Shown here in pieces: positions 14,501-20,474 of a stretch of 21,940 bases of DNA. The notes under the pieces are model-generated. The model did not search any database. It was not told where the DNA came from and saw nothing but the letters and a program-made list of their open reading frames with translations. Each line of letters opens with the position of its first letter. The stretch's first letter is position 1. The position numbers were made by a program, and so were the translations under genes. Source of the DNA: Spirochaetia bacterium (lineage in GTDB: Bacteria > Spirochaetota > Spirochaetia > Treponematales > Breznakiellaceae); NCBI GenBank assembly GCA_025997795.1, contig BNVB01000044.1, positions 1 to 21,940 of the forward strand. The letters are read 5' to 3'.

Positions 14501-14782
14501 ATGGACATTGTCATTGACTTCAATCCCGCCGCCTTCAAACACGGCGTGAGCGAGGCCGACATCAGAAATGCCTTCATAAACGCCCTGTATGATGACGTAT
14601 TGGACGGAGCGAACGATAAGCATCTTTTGTTGGGTTGCGATTGCAACGGCAATATCCTTGAAATCCTGTACAACATCATTGATGAATATTCCATAAATGT
14701 ATTTCACGCGATGAGTTGCAGGAGTATTTTTTTTCACTTACTGGACGATTGGAGGAGAATGTATGGCAAAAATGACCGATGA
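14501..14782 (+). CDS. Small protein, putative toxin of an uncharacterised toxin-antitoxin pair
   Basis: A 93-residue protein with FKHGVSEADIRNAF near the start, KHLLLGCDCNGNILEILYN in the middle and NVFHAMSCRSIFFHLL near the end. The order (a KHGVS-type helix, a strand with Gly-Asn-Leu/Ile-Glu, then a His-Ala-Met strand) recalls small BrnT/DUF4258-like toxins, but I cannot name the family firmly. It overlaps the next gene by 20 nt, which implies coupled translation. Codon use and reading frame look genuine. Toxin activity is inferred only from size, fold hints and the adjacent antitoxin-like gene. Confidence 0.6.
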   Translation: MDIVIDFNPAAFKHGVSEADIRNAFINALYDDVLDGANDKHLLLGCDCNGNILEILYNIIDEYSINVFHAMSCRSIFFHLLDDWRRMYGKNDR

Positions 14783-14996
14783 AGAAGCCGATTATTGGGA
14801 TGAATATTACACAAAGAATCCGCCCAAAGTGTCCGGCGATGGCAAAAGCGGTTTTTTTATGAAGCATAAGGGAAACGTTGTCATTTTGGACGATCTTTCC
14901 GCAACGTATCTTCACGCTCGATCCGAAAGTTCCCACAAGACCCCCTCGGAAATCATCAGCGAGATGGTTCAGGAACGGCTGGCTATGGCGCAATAG
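14763..14996 (+). CDS. Small acidic protein, putative antitoxin partner of the preceding gene
   Basis: A 77-residue protein starting MAKMTDEEADYWDEYYTKNP, with a central VVILDDLSATYLHARSE and a C-terminal helix HKTPSEIISEMVQERLAMA. The last part resembles the ribbon-helix-helix or dimerisation helix of small antitoxins. GGAGGAG precedes the ATG and lies in the end of the upstream gene. The toxin-first order is seen in BrnT/BrnA and HigB/HigA systems. No catalytic residues are evident. Function is inferred from neighbourhood. Confidence 0.6.
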   Translation: MAKMTDEEADYWDEYYTKNPPKVSGDGKSGFFMKHKGNVVILDDLSATYLHARSESSHKTPSEIISEMVQERLAMAQ

Positions 14997-15040
14997 GCAC
15001 CGAGGAAGAAGCGGAGCGGCGTTGAAAAACAGCGAATAGC

Positions 15041-15072
15041 CGATACGGAAAAACAGTCCCTGATACAAGAGA
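15041..15072 (+). pseudogene. Fragment of an Rpn/PD-(D/E)XK nuclease-family gene
   Basis: This 32-base piece matches the opposite strand of 21794-21825 with one mismatch and encodes DTEKQSLIQE, the same motif as DTEKQPLIQE in the Rpn-family gene at the right edge. The frame is broken just upstream (TAG), so only a remnant is left. It lies directly before the promoter of the cysteine synthase gene. Confidence 0.75.
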
Positions 15073-15074
15073 CC

Positions 15075-15128
15075 TTGACAAAAGAATCCTTTTCTGTTTT
15101 TATATCCTAGTATTTTTATAGGAATTAT
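15075..15128 (+). promoter_or_regulatory. Cysteine synthase promoter and palindromic operator
   Basis: TTGACA at 15075-15080 is followed by a -10 at about 15099-15105 (TTTATA or TTATAT). A degenerate 20-bp operator, AGTATTTTTATAGGAATTAT, at 15109-15128 comes next. A wider inverted repeat ATATCCTA/TAGGATAT (15102-15109 and 15128-15135) surrounds it and reaches the start codon. The arrangement and much of the sequence repeat at 16060-16111. Confidence 0.62.
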
Positions 15129-15135
15129 AGGATAT

Positions 15136-16041
15136 ATGGGTATACTAGATTTGGTGGGTAATACCCCCCTTTTGGAATTGGCAAAGATTTCGCTTGGAAT
15201 CCCGGCTTCCACTAAAGTTGGAATCCTTTATGCCAAGGCCGAATTCTGTAACCCCTCGGGATCCGTTAAAGACCGGGCCGCCAAAGCCATGATCCTGGCA
15301 GGCATAAAAGAAAAAAAACTCATTCCCGGAAAAACGATTATCGACGCTACCAGCGGTAACACCGGCATTTCCTATGCCATGATAGGCGCCGCCCTGGGTT
15401 TTCCGGTAAAGATATTTCTGCCCGCCAACGCTTCGGCGGAACGCAAGAACATTATGCGCCACTACGGCGCGGAAATTGTCGAAACCAGCCCCATGGAAGG
15501 ATCGGACGGCGCCTATCTTGCCGCCAAGGCAGAGGCAGAAGCCCGCCGGGAATGCTATTTTTACCCCAACCAGTACAACAACCCTGCCAACTGGCAAGCC
15601 CATTACGACGGTACGGGCCGTGAAATTTGGGAGCAGACCGGCGGAAAGGTCACCCACTTTATTTGCAGCATGGGAACCTCCGGCACCTTTACCGGAACTT
15701 CCCGCCGCCTTAAAGAATTAAACCCCGCCGTTCAGGTAATCGCCGTTCAGCCCGATTCCCCCTTCCACGGTATTGAGGGAACCAAACACATGGCCAGCAC
15801 CATCAAACCCGGCTTTTATGACGAAACCCAGCCCGATGCTTTTCTGGAAGTAAATACCGAAGAAGCCTATACGATAGCCCGCCGCCTTGCCCGGGAAGAG
15901 GGAATTTACGCCGGGGTAAGTTCCGCCGCCAATGTGCTGGCCGCCCTTAAGCTGGCGGAAACCCTGCCGGCGGACTCGGTCATTGTTACGGTATTGTGCG
16001 ACACCGGTACGCGGTATGTGTCGGAGCATTTTTGGGGGTAA
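15136..16041 (+). CDS. Cysteine synthase, PLP-dependent (CysK/CysM family)
   Basis: A 301-residue fold-type-II PLP enzyme. Lys45 in GSVKDRAA binds PLP, TSGNTG (72-77) is the substrate loop and GTSGTF (180-185) holds the phosphate. It converts an activated serine plus a sulfur donor to cysteine. At the specificity position near residue 217 it has GTKHM, where the M. tuberculosis CysM that uses O-phosphoserine and CysO thiocarboxylate has an arginine; typical CysK proteins differ again. The downstream operon encodes a CysO-like carrier, its E1, its JAMM protease and a serine acetyltransferase, so a CysO-dependent, O-acetylserine-using enzyme is likely. The ribosome site is weak and the leader short. 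Own promoter and operator. Confidence 0.92.
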   Translation: MGILDLVGNTPLLELAKISLGIPASTKVGILYAKAEFCNPSGSVKDRAAKAMILAGIKEKKLIPGKTIIDATSGNTGISYAMIGAALGFPVKIFLPANASAERKNIMRHYGAEIVETSPMEGSDGAYLAAKAEAEARRECYFYPNQYNNPANWQAHYDGTGREIWEQTGGKVTHFICSMGTSGTFTGTSRRLKELNPAVQVIAVQPDSPFHGIEGTKHMASTIKPGFYDETQPDAFLEVNTEEAYTIARRLAREEGIYAGVSSAANVLAALKLAETLPADSVIVTVLCDTGTRYVSEHFWG

Positions 16042-16059
16042 TTGTAACGCACATAGTAC

Positions 16060-16111
16060 TTGACAAAAGCGGATTTTCCGGCTAATATCCTAGTATTCCC
16101 ATCGGAATACT
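16060..16111 (+). promoter_or_regulatory. Promoter and perfect palindromic operator of the JAMM-encapsulin-SAT operon
   Basis: TTGACA (16060-16065), a 17-bp spacer and TAATAT (16083-16088), then the 20-bp inverted repeat AGTATTCCCATCGGAATACT (16092-16111) over the likely start site. The TTCC-N4-GGAA core resembles operators of Rrf2-type regulators (CymR/IscR relatives), but this is by memory of the motif. It matches the layout upstream of the cysteine synthase gene. Confidence 0.7.
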
Positions 16112-16136
16112 GTGCAGGGTGAATTGTGGAGGGTCA

Positions 16137-16571
16137 ATGATTGCGCTCAATGCAGAAGTGGAACAGCGTATCCGGGTCGAGGGGGAAAAGGCCTATCCTA
16201 ACGAATGCTGCGGTTTCTTGCTGGGCCCTCCGCCATCCGCCCACAGCGGGGAAAAGCGGATAGATGGCATAGCGGCAGTAGAAAACGCCTGGGAACCGGG
16301 GGAACAGTACCACCGTTTTGTCATTACCCCAGAAGATTTTATGCATGCCGAAAAAGAAGCGCTGAAACAAAACCGGGAGATCCTGGGAATTTACCATTCC
16401 CACCCGGATCATCCGGCGCGGCCCTCGGATTACGACCGGGAACAGGCAATGCCGTATTATTCGTATATCATTGTAGCGGTAGAAAAGGCAAAGGCCCATG
16501 AAGTAACAAGCTGGAACTTAACAGCAGACAGAGACCACTTTTTGGAGGAGGAAGTAACAGTATGGCAATAA
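16137..16571 (+). CDS. JAMM/MPN+ zinc metalloprotease (Mec+-like)
   Basis: A 144-residue single-domain JAMM peptidase. Glu23 is in PNECCGFLLG, and the metal site is His87, His89 and Asp100 with Ser97, in YHSHPDHPARPSDYD. The ATG is chosen over an upstream GTG because GGAGGG lies four bases before it. Relatives adjacent to ThiS/CysO-like proteins either cut off a C-terminal tail to expose Gly-Gly (QbsD type) or release cysteine from CysO-cysteine (Mec+ of M. tuberculosis). Its stop overlaps the carrier start by 10 nt, so the two are made together. Both roles are possible here because the carrier has a tail. Confidence 0.9.
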   Translation: MIALNAEVEQRIRVEGEKAYPNECCGFLLGPPPSAHSGEKRIDGIAAVENAWEPGEQYHRFVITPEDFMHAEKEALKQNREILGIYHSHPDHPARPSDYDREQAMPYYSYIIVAVEKAKAHEVTSWNLTADRDHFLEEEVTVWQ

Positions 16572-16876
16572 CAATTCAGATCCCCACCGCTTTGCGGAGT
16601 TTTACCGGCCGGCAGGGCGAAGTAACCGTTGAAGGTCCCACCGTGGGAGCAGCCATCACCGCACTAACAGCGGTTTACCCCGATATTAAAGCGCATCTTT
16701 TAGAGGACACTGGCGGTCTCCGTTCGTTCATCAATGTATTTGCCGGGGATACCAACATCAAGAAATTGCAGGGCCTGGACACGCCCCTAAGCGATGGCAC
16801 GGTACTTATGCTGGTTCCGGCTATTGCAGGCGGCACCCCGGTTTCCGCTCAAGCGGGTTTCTGGTATGCCCTTTAG
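16562..16876 (+). CDS. ThiS/MoaD/CysO-like sulfur carrier with 13-residue C-terminal tail
   Basis: A 104-residue beta-grasp protein similar in order and motifs to M. tuberculosis CysO (IPTALRSFTG, FINVFAGDTNIK, then LVPAIAGG). The functional Gly90-Gly91 is not at the end: 13 further residues, TPVSAQAGFWYAL, follow. The carrier would be adenylated at the Gly-Gly and converted to a thiocarboxylate that donates sulfur to cysteine synthase. The tail must be removed first, presumably by the upstream JAMM protease. GGAGG precedes the ATG. The tail coding region overlaps the start of the E1 gene by 11 nt, so it could have arisen by loss of a stop codon. Confidence 0.88.
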   Translation: MAITIQIPTALRSFTGRQGEVTVEGPTVGAAITALTAVYPDIKAHLLEDTGGLRSFINVFAGDTNIKKLQGLDTPLSDGTVLMLVPAIAGGTPVSAQAGFWYAL

Positions 16877-18089
16877 TATAATCCCCGGCGACCGCCTGGC
16901 GGATCTTTCAAACGAGGAAATCTCCCGCTACAGCCGTCACCTCCTCTTGCCGGAAATTGGTCTTGAGGGGCAAAAGCGGCTTAAGGCGGCAAGGGTACTG
17001 CTGGTGGGTACCGGCGGCCTCGGCGCTCCCCTAGCGCTGTATCTTGCCGCCGCCGGGGTTGGTACGCTGGGCATTGTGGATTTTGACGTAGTGGAAGAAT
17101 CGAACCTCCAGCGCCAGGTAATCCATGGCGTGCGGGACATTGGCCGGCCCAAGGTTGCCTCGGCAAAGGATCGTATCAAGAGCATCAATCCCCATATCAA
17201 TGTAATTACCTACAATACTATGCTTACCAGCGCCAATGCCCTGGACATAATCGGGGACTACGACATCGTCGCCGACGGTACCGACAACTACCAAACCCGT
17301 TATCTGGTAAACGATGCCTGCGTCCTGTTGGGAAAACCAAATGTATACGGATCGATCTTTCAGTTTGAGGGGCAGGCTTCGGTGTTTTATGCCAAGGACA
17401 GCCGGGATTCCTCTTTAGAGGAATCCCGAGGCCCCTGTTACCGCTGCCTTTACCCCGAGCCGCCGCCGCCGGGCCTTGTCCCTTCCTGCGCAGAAGGCGG
17501 CGTGGTGGGTGTATTGCCCGGCATTGTGGGCTCTATACAGGCCAACGAAACAATCAAACTTATCGTGGGTTCCACCGAATATTCCGCCAACACTGCCGAA
17601 ACGCTAACAGGAAGGCTGCTTCTTTTTGATGCCTGGAAGATGAGTTTTCGTACTCTCAAGGTGGATAAAGATCCCCGGTGCCCCGTCTGCGGCGAAAATC
17701 CCAGTATTCACGAACTTATCGACTACGAACAATTCTGCGGCCTTAAAAAAGAAACGAACGAAGAACCGATAGAAAGCATTACCGCAAAAGAATTAAAAGC
17801 GCGGATGGATGCGGGCGATGCTCTGCAAATCATCGACATACGGGAACCCCACGAGCGGGCTATCGCACAATTCCCCAACGCAAAAGCTATCCCCCTGGGC
17901 CAGATGACCCGGCGGGCAGACGAGTTTGACAGCACAGTCGATGCGGTGTTTATCTGTAAGATAGGACAGCGCAGTCTATTCGCAATCCGTGCCCTGCGGG
18001 AAGCGGGGTACAAGGGCAGACTGCTCAATCTTAAAGACGGATTCAACGCCTGGGCAAGGGAGGTTGATACATCACTACCGGTTTATTGA
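16866..18089 (+). CDS. MoeZ-like sulfur-carrier adenylyltransferase with C-terminal rhodanese domain
   Basis: A 407-residue E1-like enzyme. The ThiF/MoeB domain has the ATP motif GTGGLG (48-53), DGTDN near residue 138, two zinc pairs (Cys191/Cys194 in CYRC, Cys272/Cys275 in CPVC) and the conserved Cys208 in SCAEGG. The rhodanese domain (about 302-407) keeps the active-site loop CKIGQRS (Cys364). It adenylates the carrier's Gly-Gly end and delivers sulfur from the rhodanese persulfide, as MoeZ does for CysO. The start is the ATG of MPFSIIPGDR; an upstream in-frame start would lie deep in the carrier gene. Residues about 178-187 are an insertion encoded by a perfect hairpin. The sulfur source is plausibly the downstream cysteine desulfurase. 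Confidence 0.93.
   Translation: MPFSIIPGDRLADLSNEEISRYSRHLLLPEIGLEGQKRLKAARVLLVGTGGLGAPLALYLAAAGVGTLGIVDFDVVEESNLQRQVIHGVRDIGRPKVASAKDRIKSINPHINVITYNTMLTSANALDIIGDYDIVADGTDNYQTRYLVNDACVLLGKPNVYGSIFQFEGQASVFYAKDSRDSSLEESRGPCYRCLYPEPPPPGLVPSCAEGGVVGVLPGIVGSIQANETIKLIVGSTEYSANTAETLTGRLLLFDAWKMSFRTLKVDKDPRCPVCGENPSIHELIDYEQFCGLKKETNEEPIESITAKELKARMDAGDALQIIDIREPHERAIAQFPNAKAIPLGQMTRRADEFDSTVDAVFICKIGQRSLFAIRALREAGYKGRLLNLKDGFNAWAREVDTSLPVY
17403..17428. repeat. Perfect hairpin inside the MoeZ-like gene (11-bp arms, 4-nt loop)
   Basis: The arms CGGGATTCCTC and GAGGAATCCCG flank TTTA. The element falls between the ThiF motifs FEGQASVFYAK and GPCYRC, where family members have no extra residues, and adds about ten residues (DSRDSSLEES) in frame. 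It looks like a small palindromic insertion tolerated in a surface loop. Confidence 0.8.
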
Positions 18090-18123
18090 TAAACCGTATA
18101 CTTTTTTGAATAGGAGCAAAGAA

Positions 18124-19077
18124 ATGGCAGACAAAGTTATCAACGCATTAGGAAGGGAAGCGGCGTATCAACTGGCAAACGTAACCAAGACACCGCCCCA
18201 GTACGGAGCCCTTACCCCCAAGTGGCTTACCAGGGTTTTGGAATTCAAGGGCCTGGAAACCGGCATCTACCGGGTAAACCGGGTGGTGGAAGGCGAAACC
18301 CCGCTGGATGTTCTGTGCAGTCAGGATCCCAAAAAGATAGAAATTCCCCAGGGTTACCTTGAATACGAAACCAAACCCCGTGAGTACCGCCTTAGTTCCA
18401 TCAGTACCATCGTCAATGTGGACACTAAAATACAGGATGTGTACAGCGTGCCCTACGATCAAACAAAGGAACAGTTGTCGCTGGCAATTGAAAGCCTTAA
18501 AGAACGGCAGGAAAGCCAGATCATCAACAGTGACGATTACGGCCTCCTTAAAAACGTGAGCGACAGCCAGCGTTTACAGACCCGTTTTGGCCGTCCCATG
18601 CCCGACGACCTGGACGAACTCTTAACCAAAGTATGGAAGGAGCCTTCGTTTTTCTTGGCCCACCCAAGGGCCATTGCCGCCTTCGAGCGTGAGTGTACCC
18701 GCCGCGGCGTTCCCCCCGTTACGGTAAACATTGCAGGCGGCATCTTTATCGCATGGAGAGGTATCCCCCTTATCCCCACAGACAAACTGTTTGTGGACGG
18801 CCTCAAAAACCCAAAAGCAAAAACCGGCAAAACCAACATTCTCCTGGTGCGTTCCGGCGAAGCAAAACGGGGCGTTATCGGCCTCTACCAGGCGGGGGTT
18901 CCCAACGAACAATCCCGGGGACTTTCGGTACGTTTCCGGGGTGTTGACGATCAGGGTATTGCGTCCTACCTCCTCTCGGTTTACTGTTCCGCCGCCGTTC
19001 TTGCCAACGATGCGCTTGCAGTTTTGGAAGACGTAGAAGTCGGTGACTACTATGACTATACCCAGAACCCAGTATAA
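18124..19077 (+). CDS. Family 2A encapsulin shell protein
   Basis: A 317-residue HK97-fold shell protein. It matches my memory of the cyanobacterial SrpI encapsulin in nearly every block: QLANVTKTPPQYGALTPKWL, the GIYRVN strand, PREYRLSSISTIVNVDTKI, DQTKEQLSLAIESLKERQES, DDLDELLTKVWKEPSFFLAH, RGVPPVTV, WRGIPLIPTDKL, then GLSVRF and DALAVLEDVEVGDY. Family 2A shells self-assemble and load a cysteine desulfurase that fills them with elemental sulfur. AGGAGC before the ATG fixes the start; the frame is open upstream inside the MoeZ gene. The desulfurase gene overlaps its end by 26 nt. No phage genes are nearby, so a prophage capsid is unlikely. Confidence 0.93.
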   Translation: MADKVINALGREAAYQLANVTKTPPQYGALTPKWLTRVLEFKGLETGIYRVNRVVEGETPLDVLCSQDPKKIEIPQGYLEYETKPREYRLSSISTIVNVDTKIQDVYSVPYDQTKEQLSLAIESLKERQESQIINSDDYGLLKNVSDSQRLQTRFGRPMPDDLDELLTKVWKEPSFFLAHPRAIAAFERECTRRGVPPVTVNIAGGIFIAWRGIPLIPTDKLFVDGLKNPKAKTGKTNILLVRSGEAKRGVIGLYQAGVPNEQSRGLSVRFRGVDDQGIASYLLSVYCSAAVLANDALAVLEDVEVGDYYDYTQNPV

Positions 19078-20461
19078 CCCCGAGGCCTGGGGCCTTCCCG
19101 GAGAAGAGGAAGTCGCCGCCTGGGCCAGAGTCTACTTCCCGGAATTTGAAGGGGGGAAGTCTCCCCCCTCACTCCAGCCCTCCGGGCTTACGCTCCCCCC
19201 CTCTGCGGGGGAGATCCCCCGCAACGCCCCCAAAACACAAAATGTTTTGGTTGGTCACCGTTCCCTTGATTCCATCCGTGCCGATTTTCCCATCCTAACG
19301 GAAAAGGTGAACGGTCGCGATCTGGTATGGCTTGATAATGCCGCTACTACCCAGCGGCCCCAGGCGGTCATAAACAGGCTGGTTTACTATTACAGCCATG
19401 AAAATTCCAACATACACCGCGGCGTACATGAGCTGGCAGATCGTTCCACCAATGCCTACGAGGATGCCCGGGAGAAAATTGCCCGGTTTATCGGTGCTCC
19501 TTCTGCGGATACTATTGTGTTTGTCCGGGGAACCACCGAGGCAATTAACCTTGCGGCCCAGGGTTATGTAAAACCCCAGCTCCGTCCCGGCGACGAGATT
19601 ATTCTTACCATGTTGGAACATCACGCCAACATTGTGCCGTGGCAGCTCATCGCCGCCGAAACCGGAGCGCTTATCAGAGTAGCGCCTATTGATCAGAGCG
19701 GGCAGATTATTCTACCGGAATACGAAAAATTGTTTTCGGGCCGTACCCGTTTTGTGTCGCTTACCCAGGTGGCCAATGCGCTGGGAACGGTTGTACCCGC
19801 AGCGGAGATGATCCAGATAGCCCATGCTCACGGAGTACGGGTTCTTGTCGACGGCGCCCAGTCGGTTTCCCATATGCCGGTAAACGTCAGCGCCCTGGAT
19901 GCGGATCTGTTTGTGTTTTCCGGCCACAAGGTTTTTGGCCCCACCGGCATCGGGGCGCTTTACGGCAAAAGCGATGTGCTTGAAGCGGCAAAACCCTGGC
20001 AGGGCGGCGGCAACATGATTGCCGATGTTACCTTTGAGCGGACCCTCTACCAGAAAGCCCCGGCAAAGTTTGAGGCCGGTACCGGCAGCATCGCCGATGC
20101 CGTGGGTCTTGGCGCTGCGCTGGACTATGTATCGGAGATAGGCATGGAAAACATAGCCGCCTGGGAACACGAACTTGTCGAGTACGGTATGCAGGAATTG
20201 GCAAAAGTGCCGGGGCTGCACCTGGTGGGGACGGCGGCCCAAAAGGCCAGCGTTCTTTCTTTTGTGCTGGACGGTCACAGCAACGAAGAAGTAGGAAAGT
20301 ACCTTAATACCAAGGGCATCGCCGTCCGGGCGGGCCATCACTGCGCCCAGCCGGTACACCGTTTTTTTGGCCTGGAAGGAACGGTAAGGCCGTCGCTGGC
20401 TTTTTACAACACCTTCGAGGAGATTGACAAACTAACCGCGGCCCTGGCGGAGATGCCGTGA
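19052..20461 (+). CDS. SufS-type cysteine desulfurase with N-terminal encapsulin-cargo extension
   Basis: A 469-residue class V aminotransferase-fold enzyme. After a roughly 70-residue N-terminal extension, the catalytic domain (from SLDSIRADFPIL) has EHHANIVPWQ, Asp268, the PLP lysine Lys293 in SGHKVFGPTG and the active cysteine Cys431 in RAGHHCAQP, all of SufS type. It converts cysteine to alanine and a persulfide. The extension starts with a short conserved-looking segment (WGLPGEEEVAAWARVYFPEF), the likely shell-targeting part, followed by a Pro/Ser-rich linker encoded by clustered hairpins. The start ATG at 19052 lies inside the encapsulin gene end; a GTG three codons upstream is an alternative. 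Inferred cargo of the adjacent shell. Confidence 0.93.
   Translation: MTIPRTQYNPEAWGLPGEEEVAAWARVYFPEFEGGKSPPSLQPSGLTLPPSAGEIPRNAPKTQNVLVGHRSLDSIRADFPILTEKVNGRDLVWLDNAATTQRPQAVINRLVYYYSHENSNIHRGVHELADRSTNAYEDAREKIARFIGAPSADTIVFVRGTTEAINLAAQGYVKPQLRPGDEIILTMLEHHANIVPWQLIAAETGALIRVAPIDQSGQIILPEYEKLFSGRTRFVSLTQVANALGTVVPAAEMIQIAHAHGVRVLVDGAQSVSHMPVNVSALDADLFVFSGHKVFGPTGIGALYGKSDVLEAAKPWQGGGNMIADVTFERTLYQKAPAKFEAGTGSIADAVGLGAALDYVSEIGMENIAAWEHELVEYGMQELAKVPGLHLVGTAAQKASVLSFVLDGHSNEEVGKYLNTKGIAVRAGHHCAQPVHRFFGLEGTVRPSLAFYNTFEEIDKLTAALAEMP
19151..19250. repeat. Cluster of GC-rich hairpins inserted in the desulfurase linker
   Basis: Within 100 bases there are inverted repeats GGGGGGA/TCCCCCC (19151-19168), AGCCC/GGGCT (19176-19188), CTCCCCC/GGGGGAG (19193-19213), alternatively GCGGGGG/CCCCCGC (19205-19222), and CCAAAACA/TGTTTTGG (19230-19250). 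The composition is unlike the flanks. The block stays in frame and encodes residues 34-67. It looks like an intragenic palindromic repeat element. Confidence 0.75.
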
Positions 20462-20474
20462 GATCGGAGATACC

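Noticed and set aside
14292..14549. Plus-strand 85-codon frame (part reads MWQFLTGITWIRAKYICAYG)
   Set aside because: Its first third is the collapsed repeat mosaic and its end overlaps the next gene out of frame; the middle may be a gene remnant but I cannot identify it.
18124..19077. HK97-fold protein as a prophage major capsid gene
   Set aside because: No portal, terminase or tail genes; sequence and neighbours match Family 2A encapsulins.
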